From: Symsagittifera roscoffensis
Taxonomy: Eukaryota > Xenacoelomorpha > Acoela > Convolutidae
DNA: 64,000 nt
Reading direction: 5' to 3'
Assembly (NCBI RefSeq): GCF_963678635.1
Contig: NW_026971708.1
Coordinates: 62,001 to 126,000, forward strand
A program made the position numbers and the translations under genes. Positions within the stretch are counted from its first letter, which is position 1, and each line of letters opens with the position of its first letter. Shown one piece after another: positions 35,671 through 47,748 of the stretch. The notes beneath the pieces are model-generated. The model was given only the letters and a program-made list of their open reading frames with translations, ran no database searches and was not told the DNA's origin.

Positions 35671-36896
35671 CAAGACCTTAATAGATTAGAATTAACCAAA
35701 ATAGATTAGAAATTAGACAAAAACATTTAAAATGTTATACGACAATAATTTAATCGAAATGTCTCTACGACTCAATAGATCAGAGCCAATATTCCGAACC
35801 ATAACAGAACTACCCGGAATTGGAAGAAGACCTCGAACCAGAGACGACATACGACAAAGTAGAAACTTGCCATATAGTTATATGATAGTTCGGCAAAAGC
35901 CAGAACAAACCTTTATATTTAGAATACTACTCGCAATGAATTTAGATTTCCATTTGCAAACATAAAACCTTGAAGTTAATCTTCAAAATCATTTCAGGCG
36001 CTAAACAAAATTAATAATATACAATAACGATTGATAAAAAGATCTCAGATCGTTTTCCTAAAAACTCTGCAGTAATATACAAAACATGTTTGAAAAATAT
36101 TTATTGGAAAATAAAAATAAAAATTAGAAGCATGACAATAAATGGTTAGTAATCATAAATCATCCTGTTGTTCCAGCTTCATCACCTAAAACATAACAGC
36201 AATCATCAACTCACTAATATCATAAAACACTAAATCTTTCCTTTACACAAATTTAAAATTTTATTAAAACTTAAAGTCACTTAATTTTAAAATCAGATCA
36301 TCAAGGCTTATCCTTGGATCTTAAATCATTTTCTATTTAATTAAATTTCAAACTTGATCATCAAGGCCTATCCTTGGATCAAACAGAACAACTTTGTTCT
36401 CCCCCACCCACTTAATTAGTGTCTAACGACCTCAAACGTCGATTCACTGTCCAACCCTTTCTAAAGACCCAAGACTAATAGAAATTTTTAAACAAAACTA
36501 ATCATTCAAATTAGGATAAACAGTGAAGAACTTCGGTTATTCATCCTTCACTTGACCCCCCCTCTTACCAGACCCAGGATAAATCTTAGACTTAGTAAGT
36601 TTAAAATAGTATCTAACGAACTACTCGCGTTCTAATTATACCTGAACCTTGTGGATCGATTTACTATTCTCCAACCTTTGAACACAATCACTACCCCTAA
36701 GTAAGATTAAGTAAGTTAACACCTTAACTTATACTAGTCACGAGAAAGTAAAAATCATTCTTCGGAATAGATATACTTTTCTCTCCAACCCTGAACAAAA
36801 AGACCCAGGTTAAGCTAACCAAAAAATCGTAAGGACTAACAGTTTAAGCAATTAGAATTCACCTAATACCCTTTTGCATCCGTCATCCTAAACCTT
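35671..36896 (+). other. Leader region of the LTR element
   Basis: About 1.2 kb of untranslated leader. It holds a 77-codon frame (35732-35965) with no family resemblance. It also has two copies, about 60 bp apart, of a stem-loop phrase 'catcaaggc(t/c)tatccttggatc' (36298 and 36358; CAAGG pairs with CCTTG). Several GTAAG(T) sites (for example near 36595 and 36710) could act as splice donors for the downstream acceptors. Packaging or translation signals are plausible but not shown. Confidence 0.5.
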
Positions 36897-37364
36897 ATGT
36901 CATTTAAAAACCTAGGAAATAAACAAACAATCGTTTTACACAATTGTGAAATAGATAACAAAAAATACGACCTTGTAATCACACCTCATACACAAACAGT
37001 TGGATACATTCGAACAAAACGACAAACACTAAAGAGAAAAATAATAACAAAACAAAGACAAATAACACGAAAAAGATTTTCAAAAAATCGAAACGCATTT
37101 TCAGAATCAGAAACCAACAGTTTAGACGAACTTTACAAACTAAAAGAATCAATAGATAAAAATTGCCCAATTCACGATCAACTATATTTCTCTGACTCAG
37201 AAACAACCTCAAATTCATCACAAAGAGGAAAAAGAAGAATAAAAAAGCAGTATAAACACAAACCAGTACATTTGTACAATTGGAATCAACCAATTCGACA
37301 CATTAATAATTATATATTAACAGTCATAGAACGAAAAAATGAGTTCAACGCACACCCCAGGTGA
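36897..37364 (+). CDS. Accessory ORF 1 of LTR element (155 codons, basic)
   Basis: The first substantial ORF of the element. The product is Lys/Arg-rich, with two basic clusters (KRQTLKRKIITKQRQITRKR near residues 40-60 and RGKRRIKKQYKHK near 110). It has no signal peptide or membrane segment. No family is recognised; a nucleic-acid-binding or nuclear role would be inference only. It overlaps the next ORF by 26 bp, whose ATG is in the +1 frame. That suggests leaky scanning or reinitiation. A CAG|GTGACG donor-like sequence lies in the overlap (37356-37364). Confidence 0.55.
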   Translation: MSFKNLGNKQTIVLHNCEIDNKKYDLVITPHTQTVGYIRTKRQTLKRKIITKQRQITRKRFSKNRNAFSESETNSLDELYKLKESIDKNCPIHDQLYFSDSETTSNSSQRGKRRIKKQYKHKPVHLYNWNQPIRHINNYILTVIERKNEFNAHPR

Positions 37365-37965
37365 CGAAACTCCAGATGATGATGAAATCTTTCCTTTTAT
37401 AGTAGACGCAACTACTGATAGAGGACAACACATATTTTGTCAAAATTTACTCGTAAATTTATTTGAACCCGGAATTAGTCCATGTAAAACAGAGTTCCCC
37501 GATGTAAAAATCAAAAGACAAATCATAGACCACTATCTAAAAGATATATGCAACATAACACAACAGTATGGAATCTACTCCATAGAATTCACCTCACCAA
37601 ACCATAATAATAGAACATATACAATTCAAACAGACGATCTTGATTTAGAATTTTCAAAAGTTTTTTCAGAATATATAAAAAGCATCCAATACCATAACTC
37701 ACAAAGAGCAAACTCCATTTTCACTAATGAAGTTTTCGCAATAATATATAGTTATATTTCGATATTAGAAAACGAAATCCCATTAACAAATGTCTCACCG
37801 ACAGAAACATCAAAACATTTAAGAGTACGACATGAAATCACACTACTCTCTAGTTATTTAAACATTATTAAAGAAAATTTCACGAAAGACGACGTTTCAC
37901 AACATACAAAACACGATCTACAAAAAATTTTTGGCATGGTTCATAATAGATTATTTCACACATAA
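37339..37965 (+). CDS. Accessory ORF 2 / possible Gag N-terminal part (208 codons)
   Basis: ATG at 37339 (aaaaaATGa). The product has an acidic start (GDETPDDDE) and a mostly helical-looking C-terminal half. It has no membrane segment or recognised domain. It lies directly before the capsid-coding frame and overlaps it in the +1 frame over 37862-37965. The capsid frame has no ATG in that overlap or for the following ~500 bases. Together the two frames probably form one Gag precursor, joined by +1 frameshifting or separated by a one-base mutation. As the N-terminal part it would occupy the matrix position. Confidence 0.6.
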   Translation: MSSTHTPGDETPDDDEIFPFIVDATTDRGQHIFCQNLLVNLFEPGISPCKTEFPDVKIKRQIIDHYLKDICNITQQYGIYSIEFTSPNHNNRTYTIQTDDLDLEFSKVFSEYIKSIQYHNSQRANSIFTNEVFAIIYSYISILENEIPLTNVSPTETSKHLRVRHEITLLSSYLNIIKENFTKDDVSQHTKHDLQKIFGMVHNRLFHT

Positions 37966-39979
37966 TATTGATTTAATTGCACAAGCAAGAAAAAATTTTA
38001 GACCCCAAAATTCGAACGATGATACCGCTATCACAGAACAATCAGATTATGTTTGGGACCCTGAATGGTCTCATCACGCATTTATAAGCTTCCCACAATC
38101 AATCTCAAGTCAAGCAATAAGTACAATATCCTACATAAGAGATTATGTAAGAGTAATACCCTTAACAATTGATGCAACACCATTAAACTATAATACATTT
38201 CTGCCCGATACAAAAAATAATAGTTTAAACTCTACAGTCATACATAACGAAAACCTCAATGGAACTAGGAATCTTACTCAACAAGATATCCAGACACCAT
38301 CACACTTCATAAATGAAGAAATTGTACACACAACAACTACACAACAAAGTATTTCACCAATACGTCCAAATTTGACAACACCAAGAAATACAAATCCTTC
38401 ACAAACACAAGTAACCTTACAATCAACCGTTAAACCTTCGGTTGCTCCAAAATATTCACATATGGATTACCAAACATACAGACCTATGACAATACCATCA
38501 AAAACACGCAAAACATTCAATAGAAACAATTTTGCAGACCATAATTATAATTATACACATCCATCAAAAACAAATTACCAACCACGAAGAAATTTTAACC
38601 AATATACAAGATCTCGAAACTGGGATAACTCAATGGCCCACCCTAATTCAATAAATTTCCAAACAAATCCTCCACAGGATCACAGTGAAAATTACCCATT
38701 TTTTCAACAAAATAAAAATAAAAAACAAACATCTTATCAAATGGATTACCTATCCTCTGATGATGATCATTTACAACCAGATATATTTGCACCATATACC
38801 CAAGAATTTCGCGGACAAGGAATGCAGAAACCATATACACATCATAGAAATTTTTCTCCACACCAGATAGATACACAAAATCAACAACCAATACAAATGC
38901 AAAACCCAATTAATACACAATCTTTTCAACCAATTCAGCCACAAAACCCAATGATTACACACTCATATCAACCAACACAAATGCAAAATGAAATACCACT
39001 TCCATATTATCTTCAACAACACGAAATAACAAAAAATCAACTTTCTAATTTTTCACAAATGCCAAAAGCAGCAGAATCATTACAAATGACAATGAATACA
39101 TACCTTATGGGTGGATCATCAATAACATCAAACAAACCATTAATGGTATTCACAGGTACAGACCCTGAATATTCTGTAGAAGATTATTTAAATGCAGTAA
39201 CAGCAAACTTGATTTTAAACATTGGACCTGAACCAATTAATACGCCACTACATCAAAACTGGATACATCGACGCACAGCGTTGATACAAACAACCTTAGA
39301 TGGCGCAGCCCAAAAATGGTTTTCAGTACTACCTCTAGAAATAAAATCAAACTGGAAAAGATTTACACAAGAATTTTCAAAAATGTTTAACTCCGAAAGA
39401 AACAAACAACAACAAAGAGTTTTATGTAATGAAATTCGCAGATTACCAAACGAAACCATCAAGCAATTAGCAGTAAGAATCGAAACACTAGTTCGAAAAG
39501 CATATTCACTAAATACACACGACTATAAAAATACAAAGATGACAGAAATCTTAATGATGACCTTAACACCACAATGAAGGAAAATAGCAATAAAGAAGAG
39601 AGCATCCCATCCTTCCTCAATTCGAGAACCCGATTTAGATTTTAGAAAACTAGTAGACAAACTAGAACAAGCAGAAATCACAATGAAACTAGAAGAAACG
39701 GAAAATCTGAAATTACAATACGTTAACAGAATTGAAACAACTTCCACTAATATTAATAATATACAAGAATCAGATACAGACCTCGTTGAAAAAATCACTG
39801 AAATACTCAATATTTATGAAAAGAACCCAAACTTTAAAGGCAAACCATCTTTCAAAAAATGGTGTAATTATTGCCGACGATACGGACATAGTATTTCCGA
39901 ATGTAGACAAAAACAGCAAGATAGTCAAAATAAACCTCAAAAATACAAAGAACCAAATAAGTCATTTATCAATATATGA
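37862..39979 (+). CDS. gag: Gag: linker, capsid and zinc knuckle, one in-frame TGA
   Basis: The structural precursor of the particle. The frame is open from 37862 and has no early ATG. The first ~350 codons are a Gln/Asn/Thr/Pro-rich linker with repeated 'QPIQ(M/P)QNP' phrases near 38890-38970. The capsid-like domain (Retrotrans_gag type) lies at about 39140-39570, with 'DGAAQKWFSVLP', 'WKRFTQEFSKMF' and 'RLPNETIKQLAVRIETLVRKAY'. The frame is interrupted by TGA at 39575-39577. It then continues without further break through a coiled-coil-like stretch to a CCHC knuckle, CNYCRRYGHSISEC (~39863-39904), and ends with TGA 39977-39979. That last stop overlaps the pol start as ATGA. The internal TGA could be a mutation or a readthrough site. 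Confidence 0.85.
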
Positions 39980-42900
39980 AGAAAGATCAAAATCTACCAA
40001 ACAAAAATGTATATAGCAACAATAGTTCCGGAAAACCACTTCCGAACAATACAAGCTATACAAGAAATCAATCCCCATATAACTCAAGTTATAGAGGAAG
40101 ATCACCAGAACGAAGAAACACACAAAGTTCATCACAAAATCACTACAATAGACCAAATAGTAGAAATAACTACTCCAGATCTAATTCAAACACAACACAG
40201 TTTGCTTCCAGATCTAATTCCCAATCACGAAATAGATACTACCAAAACAATCATTCGCGAAACTCATCATACAATAGAAATAGAAACTATTCCAATAATC
40301 GAAATAGAAGTTATTCAAACAATCGAAGTCAATATTATCCAAATAACCGATCAAGGAATAACTCATATAACAGATCAAACAGCAATTATCAAAATAGATC
40401 GCGAAATAATTCACAAAATCGACATTCAAGTTATAATAATCGTTATAGAAATTATTCCCAATCACCACACCGGAATCATAATCACTATAACAACTCTAAT
40501 AATCGTAACAGAAGTAGTACACCTAAACATCAAAGACAAATCAATCAAGTACAGTCTAACCCCGAAACAACATCAGACCCTCCAGGTATTGAAGACACAG
40601 TAACTGACACATTACAACTCAATCAAATAAATTGTACATCATCAGGTTCAGAAAGCGACACAGAAAACACTCTTTCTATCAATATGATAAAAGTCGAAAA
40701 TGACTATGAATCTGTCATATATGAACAACCCTTTTCATCACACATTTATGAAAATCAATCAGAATTTCTTCAAAATTATTACACTACACCTATAAATTCC
40801 ACACCGACGACGCAAGAAACGAACGAAATTAACACTACAAATCAACCCAATAAAAATGTCAAAACAAAATGCTTGAACACAAATCACATCTATCAAAATA
40901 TACAAAAAGAACAACCCAAAGAAAAAATCTGGACAATACCATTTCTCTTAAAAAGCCCAAGAAACAAAGAATTTCAACCACCAGACCTTGAAATCGATTT
41001 TTTAATTGATTCAGGAGCAGAATCAAACATAATAAACATTCCCACATGGAATGAAATAAAAACTTTACACCCAAAGCTAACACCTCTTGAAACCTCCAGT
41101 AAATTAGCAACAGCACAAGGATCAACATTGATAAACTACGGAAAAATCCAATTATTTCTCCTCCCCACCAGAACAATGGAGCAAAGCAAAATTCTAAATA
41201 AGCCATTTAAACAAATATTCCATATCACTGATATTAAATATAATATCATTGGAATACCATTTATTTCAAAGTATATACCAACAATTAACATCCTAAATAG
41301 TAAAATATTAATCAAAGATAAGTATACAAAAACAAAAGAAACATCCTTAACATTTTTTCAAAGATTAAATAAACAACCACCATTCTTTTCAAAATTCTAC
41401 CCGATATTTAACCAACAAAGAAAACACCTGAAACCACTATCAGGAAACATCTATAATTTTTCAATTAAACAAGTTCACCAATATGATAAGGAACAAAATA
41501 AACAAAAATTTTATATGTCAGATTTTGAATTCAAACCTATTCATAAATTTTTCAAAATCACAATCTCTTCAATAAAATATTTAAAAAATTCGAATACAGA
41601 TATCATTTCCTTACATGTTTATAACAACACACCTTACCAAGTAACATTACCTTTAGGACTTTTGGGATATTGTGAAACCAACGCTACAATATCACCAATA
41701 CACGAAAAAGCCTATCGCGTAAATAATATACTCCAATTATTAGATATTTGCCAATCTACAATTCTTAATGAAGAATTATCGATAAATAATATAATAAGTC
41801 ACGAAAACAGAAATACGGATTATTTCACAAAAACTCCATATTTCAAACCTACATTCAACATAAGTAACTACACAGAAGACCAACAGAAATTTTTAACAAT
41901 GTTTAATTTCCAGCATTCACAAATAACACAAGACGAATTCGAAAAGTTAGCCAAACAGCTAATTAAATATTCATCAGTCTATGCAACATCAAAATTCGAT
42001 GTTGGCAAAATCAGTTCATCACTACATCTCCCATTAAAACCAGACGCAGTTTTCAAAAAACAAAGAGCAAGTAAAGTACCAATTCACTTACATGATAAAG
42101 TAAACAGATTACTCGATATTTTAGAACAATACAACATTATATCACCAGTTAATAAAGAAGAACAACCAAAAGGCAACACTTTTATCAACCCCGTTATTAT
42201 TCTAGCTAAAGGAGAATCATTAAAAATCGTTCTCGATGCTAGATACCTCAATTCACTCATAGATGAATCAAAATGTAATTGGCCCATCGAACCAATACAA
42301 GTAATTTTAACAAAAATAAACGGCAAATACTTTACAACCGCCGATATGAATAGTGCATACAATCAAATGCCACTAGATGAACAATCACGACGCTTAACAC
42401 AATTTGTTATCGGAAACCAACAATATGAATTCAACCGCTTATTCTATGGAATATCCATAGGACCAGCAGCATTTTCAGCTTTTATGAGCAAAATTTTCAG
42501 ACCACTAATACTCAAGAAAAACGAAATCACCTATCTAGACGATGTTTTTATGCAATCACAAACAAAAGACGAAATGTTCAATGTTTTAGAACAATATCAC
42601 CAAATACTTCAGAACAAAAATCTGAAGGCAGCCCCCGATAAATCACACTTCTTTTTAACAAGAGTTAAACTCTTAGGACATAATATAGAAAGAAAAACAA
42701 TCACTCCATTAAAATCACGCATTGACACTATTCAAAAACTTCAACCACCAACAAATAAAAAGAAAATCCAAGAATTCCTTGGAATGTTAAACTTTTTAGG
42801 TAAATATGTTTATAAAATGCAATTATATTTACGACCATTTTACAACATCCTTAGACAACAAAATAATTTTGAATGGAATACAGAACATCAAGCACGATTC

Positions 42901-45594
42901 AAAGAATTAAAGAAACTTTTAACTGAACAAATTTCAAACACAATTCCAGACCCTGATCAACCATTTTATGCAATGTGCGATGCTTCAAACTTTGGCATCG
43001 GCGCAGCACTATTACAATCACATAATGGTACAAATAAAATGAACCTAATATCAGCAAATTCCTGATTATTCACTCAAGCAGAGCTACGACTCTCAACTCT
43101 AATGAGAGAATGTACAGCCATAATATATACACTGACAGAATATGAATTTCTGATACTTGGATCAAAACATCCCACAGTTTTATTCACAGACCATAAACCA
43201 ATCATCTTTCTCTTTACACAGAAATCTAATCCAAACCACCGAGTTTACAGATTTCAACTAATTCTAATGAAATTTCCAAACTTACATATAGTTTGGACCG
43301 CAGGAAAAAATCTTGCATTACCAGACACCTTAAATCGAAATACACCACTTGAATTACTTACACGAAAAACAACAGTTGAAATACCCAAAAACATAAAATT
43401 CTACCTTGCAGAAAACGAAACATCACCCCGATTAGAATGCAAATATGCAGTAAAAACTGATATTGAACAATCACAAATAAATAGTTTACAACATTTCCCA
43501 CTTTATTTAGATTGTCAAAATATTCATTATGAAGTTGATCTACTTGGAACATCAACTTTCAAACCAATCCCATATTCTCAATGGATAAAAAATAACACCC
43601 AACAAAAACGAACAAAGCAACACCAAACTAAAAAAGACCATTTTCCACTAATTGAAAAAGAAAATTTAACTGATAAAATAAATTTATCAGGACCACCAAC
43701 AACCGACTCAAAATACACAATAAATCAAGTTTTCGACCTTCATGACCCATTAGATACAATACCCTTATCTAAATTCGAAATTGAAAACATTTTTCTCCCT
43801 CCAACAGAAACAATTACAATTTCAACACTAAAACAATACCAAAATCTTGACCCAATAATTCGACAACTAAAATCATGGCATAAATATAAAACTAAACCTA
43901 TCAAAGCAGATTCAACCATACTAGGCAACAAGACACTCCTCCGATATTTTCGCAAATTTAATAACACAACAATTAATGAAACTACAGACCTTTTAGAGTA
44001 TAACTTAAACGAATCTACAGTCCCCTGGAACATCAACCCCTGTCTTCCTGTCTTCCTGGAAGTCCCCTGTCTTCCTTTAAGTATGATTCTCATCGCTTTT
44101 AATATCTCACATACACAAAATATTAAAGGACATTCTGGATCAGAAAAAACATATTCAAACTTTATACAAAATTTTTACTTCCCAAATGCACCAATTTGGA
44201 TAAAAGTACTATGCAATGATTGTATAGTATGTCAACTGAATAAACCTTACCCAAATCAAAAACAAATAGCACAAAAACAAGATTTTAAAGGACAAAGCTT
44301 GTACTTTAATCACCGTATCTCATTTGATACTAAAGGCCCAATTTCACCCTCATCAGAAGGAAATTCCTACATTATGGTAATTGTTGACGCATTCACACAT
44401 TATGTAGCACTTAACCCAGTACCACATTGTAACGCTTATTACGCATATACAACACTTTATGAACACTGGATAGCAAAATTTGGACTACCAGAAATTTTAG
44501 TCACAGACAACGGTACAGAATTCATAAATAATGAAATAGTAACACTATGTCATTTATACAACATTAAACACAAACCACGTACATCTCATGCACCTTGGAC
44601 AAACGGCTTAGTCGAAGGTATGAACCGTTCATTACAAGAATATCTTAGATGTATCATCAACGGAAATGATACAAAATATACCGAATGGTCAGCAGATGTA
44701 AAATTATTTCCTTTAGCATATAATTCACAAATTACGACAACTCTAGGAATGTCACCATACGAAATGGTTTTTAACCAAAAGCCACGCAAACCAATAATGT
44801 TTACAGCAAATTCTCATAAAAACGCACAAGGTTATTGTCAACCAAACAAAGATTCAATTTGTTATAACCTACCATTACATACACACGATGAAGATCATTT
44901 TCATCACCCACAAATTCTAAAATTAGCCTCCGGTACACACACCGAATGGATTCTAAATAGAGATAAGAAACACAATGAAATTTACCAAAAAATAACAAAA
45001 AAGTTATTACAAAGACAAAACATTAATGAACAAATCAATTCACGTTTTACACCAGCTTCCGAATTAAAAATTGGAACATTTGTTCTGATACCTAATTTTA
45101 ATACTCAAAAAGGAATTTCTAAAAAATTACAACCCCTTCGAAAAGGACCATACCAAATAATTGCAAGACCCACTGATGTCACATATAAAATTACCGACTC
45201 AAACAAAAAAGAAATCGTTCAGCATCGAAACAACCTATTACCTTATTATCCAAAAGAATACGCACTCCGCGAATTAACTCAATTATATTCTTTCACAGGA
45301 TTAAAAATCATTCAAAACGAACCACATCTGAAAAACACAGAACAAAATGAAAACCCCACCGAAAATCAAGGCACAAAACCAACCGCCACCAAAAACACTA
45401 CAAAAAATCTAGACCATAAAGAATCCCCAAAACAAAGAAAAAGTAGAAAAATGACAGAACAAATAATACCCCAAGAAGAAATAGACAAATCAGAACATAG
45501 AAAAACAACAAGAGTCCGAAATCAACCACGTAAAAACTACAAAATATTCATCCCCCAATCTAAAATATTAAAGAAAGTAGAATTTAAAAAGTAA
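39976..45594 (+). CDS. pol: Pol: protease, RT, RNase H, integrase, one in-frame TGA
   Basis: The replication and integration polyprotein, 1,872 codons counting the internal TGA. It starts at ATG 39976, overlapping the gag stop as ATGA. Residues ~1-200 are an Asn/Ser/Arg/Tyr-rich low-complexity tract. The protease has DSGAES at residue 345. RT has TADMNSAY (motif A, Asp 790) and YLDD (Asp 855-856). RNase H has CDASNFG (~1003) and FTDHKP. Between these lies TGA at 43063-43065 (codon 1030), just before 'LFTQAELRLSTLMREC', where Ty3/gypsy elements usually have Arg or Lys. Integrase has the HHCC finger (44110 to ~44235), catalytic Asp at 44326, Asp at 44506 (TDNGTEF) and Glu at 44614, giving exactly 35 residues between the last two. 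A GPY/F-like 'RKGPYQII' follows, then a basic tail. Apart from the TGA, all catalytic residues are intact. Confidence 0.93.
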
Positions 45595-46396
45595 TTTTAA
45601 ACTTTATACTTCACAATCTTGAAATCTCCGAAACATTTTTCATTTACATTTTTCAAAATAACATGCTCACAAGTACGCAATAATTCTAGTTCAAAATAGA
45701 CCAATAGGATTCATCCAATCCGTCACTTTCTCTAACTCAAACTAAGATCAATTAGACGAATAATCTAGAACTCCAGGCACATCTATAACTATAACTTTAC
45801 GACCTCCAGGTCAAAAATAAGCAAACCACTCCAACTTGACAACTAAAATAAATATCACCATAATACCGTACCCCTCCCTTATCTAATAACCCAAAGATCA
45901 ACAATATTTCCCCAACTCAGACCACGAATACCCCCAAAACAAATTTGTTAACTTAGCCTAAAGTAACAAAATGAACATTTTAATTAGCCTAAAGTATAAA
46001 AATCTCACCATACCCCGGATCATTTGACAAACAAAAATAAAGAAAAAGACGACCTCCCGATCACCATAAAAATTGCCCCCAACAATTTTTTCCAAAACTC
46101 AACCCACTTGTCAAAAAACTAATAAATAATCCGACCACACTTGAAAATCGCCCCAAACAGCAAAAAATATTCGACCAAGAGATCATTTCTTAAATGCTCT
46201 TCTCTCGAACAGTTGCTAAAATACTCATAAATCTTAAACATTTTTTTACAATACTTCAAACCTTTATAATATTTCTTTTTGATATACTTGAATCTTTTCT
46301 AATAATCCTAATCATTTTTTGTAACATTTTTTAAATTTTCTACACTATCCTCGAACTATTCCTCCAACTTTCCAAAACCCTTGATTATATCCACAG
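45595..46396 (+). other. Non-coding gap between pol and the env region
   Basis: About 800 bp without an open frame. Its end is pyrimidine-rich and finishes in 'tatatccacag' (46386-46396). This is a good splice acceptor for a subgenomic RNA carrying the downstream ORFs. Confidence 0.5.
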
Positions 46397-46420
46397 GTAC
46401 GATTTAAACAACTTGTCTAA

Positions 46421-46609
46421 ATGATACGAACAATTTTCAGTAGAACTGATATTTTTTTATTGTTTGTAATTTTCATAACATTTTTATCATCCCTCATTTT
46501 GACAGTATGTAAATGTATAAAGAAAGCAATCATCACATTTGCCCTAGCAACAATTTTTCTGATTATATTTTTGGAAGAATATTTTAATAAACATAAACCT
46601 TCCCACTAA
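46421..46609 (+). CDS. Small hydrophobic ORF (62 codons) with alternative splice potential
   Basis: Starts at the first ATG after the candidate acceptor at 46396. The product has two hydrophobic segments (about residues 10-28 and 36-53) and ends at TAA. Codon 29 begins with GTATGT (46505-46510), a strong donor-like site in phase 0. Splicing there to the acceptor at 46649-46650 would keep residues 1-28 as a signal peptide or anchor for the methionine-free frame that follows. Unspliced, it would be a two-pass membrane peptide. No family recognised. Confidence 0.5.
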   Translation: MIRTIFSRTDIFLLFVIFITFLSSLILTVCKCIKKAIITFALATIFLIIFLEEYFNKHKPSH

Positions 46610-46650
46610 AGTAACAATTCAAAAATCCATCAAAAATTGCTACCCAACAG
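46505..46650 (+). other. Candidate 146-bp intron joining hydrophobic exon to S/T/P-rich ORF
   Basis: Donor GTATGT at 46505, acceptor CAACAG ending at 46650, both phase 0. Removal would connect an ORF that has a start codon to one that has none. Confidence 0.5.
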
Positions 46651-47748
46651 TCACAGAGTCAGTCTTCACCGACATCATCCCAAGATAACTCAACACCACC
46701 TTCAACTACTCAAAATCCTCAAACATCTACAGGAATTTCTTTTCAAGATAATCCATACACTTTTGAAGAACGGCACGCTCGTTTATCTGAACCACTAGAA
46801 CCAGTTCAACGACAAGCATCTCTAAGTGAACCAACCTATAACCTTTACCCAACACTGCCACAAGAACTAAGTAGAATACGACACCTTAGTCAAAACCAAA
46901 ACACAACAGAAATAAATAGACAAATTATACATCCTCGACGAAATAGAAATTTTCAAACTCCCCGAGTTCATTTTGAAATATCTCAATCACCACCACAAAG
47001 CACTCCAGAAAATCCCACTGGTATTACACCAGAAACTCCTACACTTTTTTCACAACGAAGCACTTCAAGCCTACCCTCAGATTACTTAGGTTCAACACCA
47101 ACATCTGAACAAACACGAGAAAATCCTTTTAACCCCCCAAACCAAACATCCCGATTACCATATTGGACTACACACTCATTCACACAAGGTGAACCAAATT
47201 TAGTCAATGACCCCATAAATATTTCTACAGATACAACATCTTCATCACTACCCGAAACATTATCACTTCCATCAACACCATCAATTAGTCAAATTTCACC
47301 GACACCCCTTAACTTAACTTTTCCAAACAATCTCGACGCCCGATACCGAGAACAATCATTAACAAATATTCCTTTAAGATTAGATTGGAATACATTTACA
47401 GCACCTCCACCATTGTTTGGACAACATCAAGAAAGTAACCGCCTCCATAACTGGGCGCTTAATAGATTACATTATCGCCAAGATATTCACAACGATATCC
47501 GTGATCACAATATTCAAATACTCCAACAAAACAGTTTACAATTAAAGTTTGAAATCACAGTTAAGTTAAACAATATTACCCAACATCCCTACCCATTAAA
47601 CCCACCAAACATAACAGCTCAATCACTACCACCACCGTTTATAACTACTGAAGTAATATATAAATACGACAGATATACCAAAAACACAATTGGTTATATT
47701 ACATTTTACAATCCATACTCAGGATTATCCTACACATGTATATTCTAA
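46651..47748 (+). CDS. Methionine-free Ser/Thr/Pro/Gln-rich ORF (365 codons)
   Basis: A frame open from 46615 to the TAA at 47746 that contains no ATG at all, so it must be reached by splicing or recoding. The acceptor 'gctacccaacag' (46639-46650) is in phase 0 with the donor at 46505. About 240 residues are low-complexity Ser/Thr/Pro/Gln/Asn-rich, like a mucin-type stalk. The last ~120 residues look folded (WNTFTAPPPLFGQHQES, then HNWALNRLHYRQDI, then a beta-rich end at YTCIF). It overlaps the envelope ORF start by 13 bp. With the upstream hydrophobic exon it would be a secreted or membrane-anchored mucin-like protein. The role is unknown; a second surface protein is an inference. Confidence 0.6.
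   Translation, partial: SQSQSSPTSSQDNSTPPSTTQNPQTSTGISFQDNPYTFEERHARLSEPLEPVQRQASLSEPTYNLYPTLPQELSRIRHLSQNQNTTEINRQIIHPRRNRNFQTPRVHFEISQSPPQSTPENPTGITPETPTLFSQRSTSSLPSDYLGSTPTSEQTRENPFNPPNQTSRLPYWTTHSFTQGEPNLVNDPINISTDTTSSSLPETLSLPSTPSISQISPTPLNLTFPNNLDARYREQSLTNIPLRLDWNTFTAPPPLFGQHQESNRLHNWALNRLHYRQDIHNDIRDHNIQILQQNSLQLKFEITVKLNNITQHPYPLNPPNITAQSLPPPFITTEVIYKYDRYTKNTIGYITFYNPYSGLSYTCIF

Noticed and set aside
35732..35965. A 77-codon leader gene in the LTR element
   Set aside because: No family resemblance and no support beyond being open; recorded under the leader region.
40007..40603. A 198-codon Ile/Thr-rich protein
   Set aside because: As a stand-alone gene it overlaps Pol's low-complexity tract and has the composition expected of a shifted frame; kept only as a dual-frame observation.
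39575..43065. A variant genetic code in which TGA is sense
   Set aside because: TGA is used as a terminator elsewhere in the window (gag end 39977, env end 50277, helicase gene end 12943), and the BRD8-like and receptor genes have no in-frame TGA.
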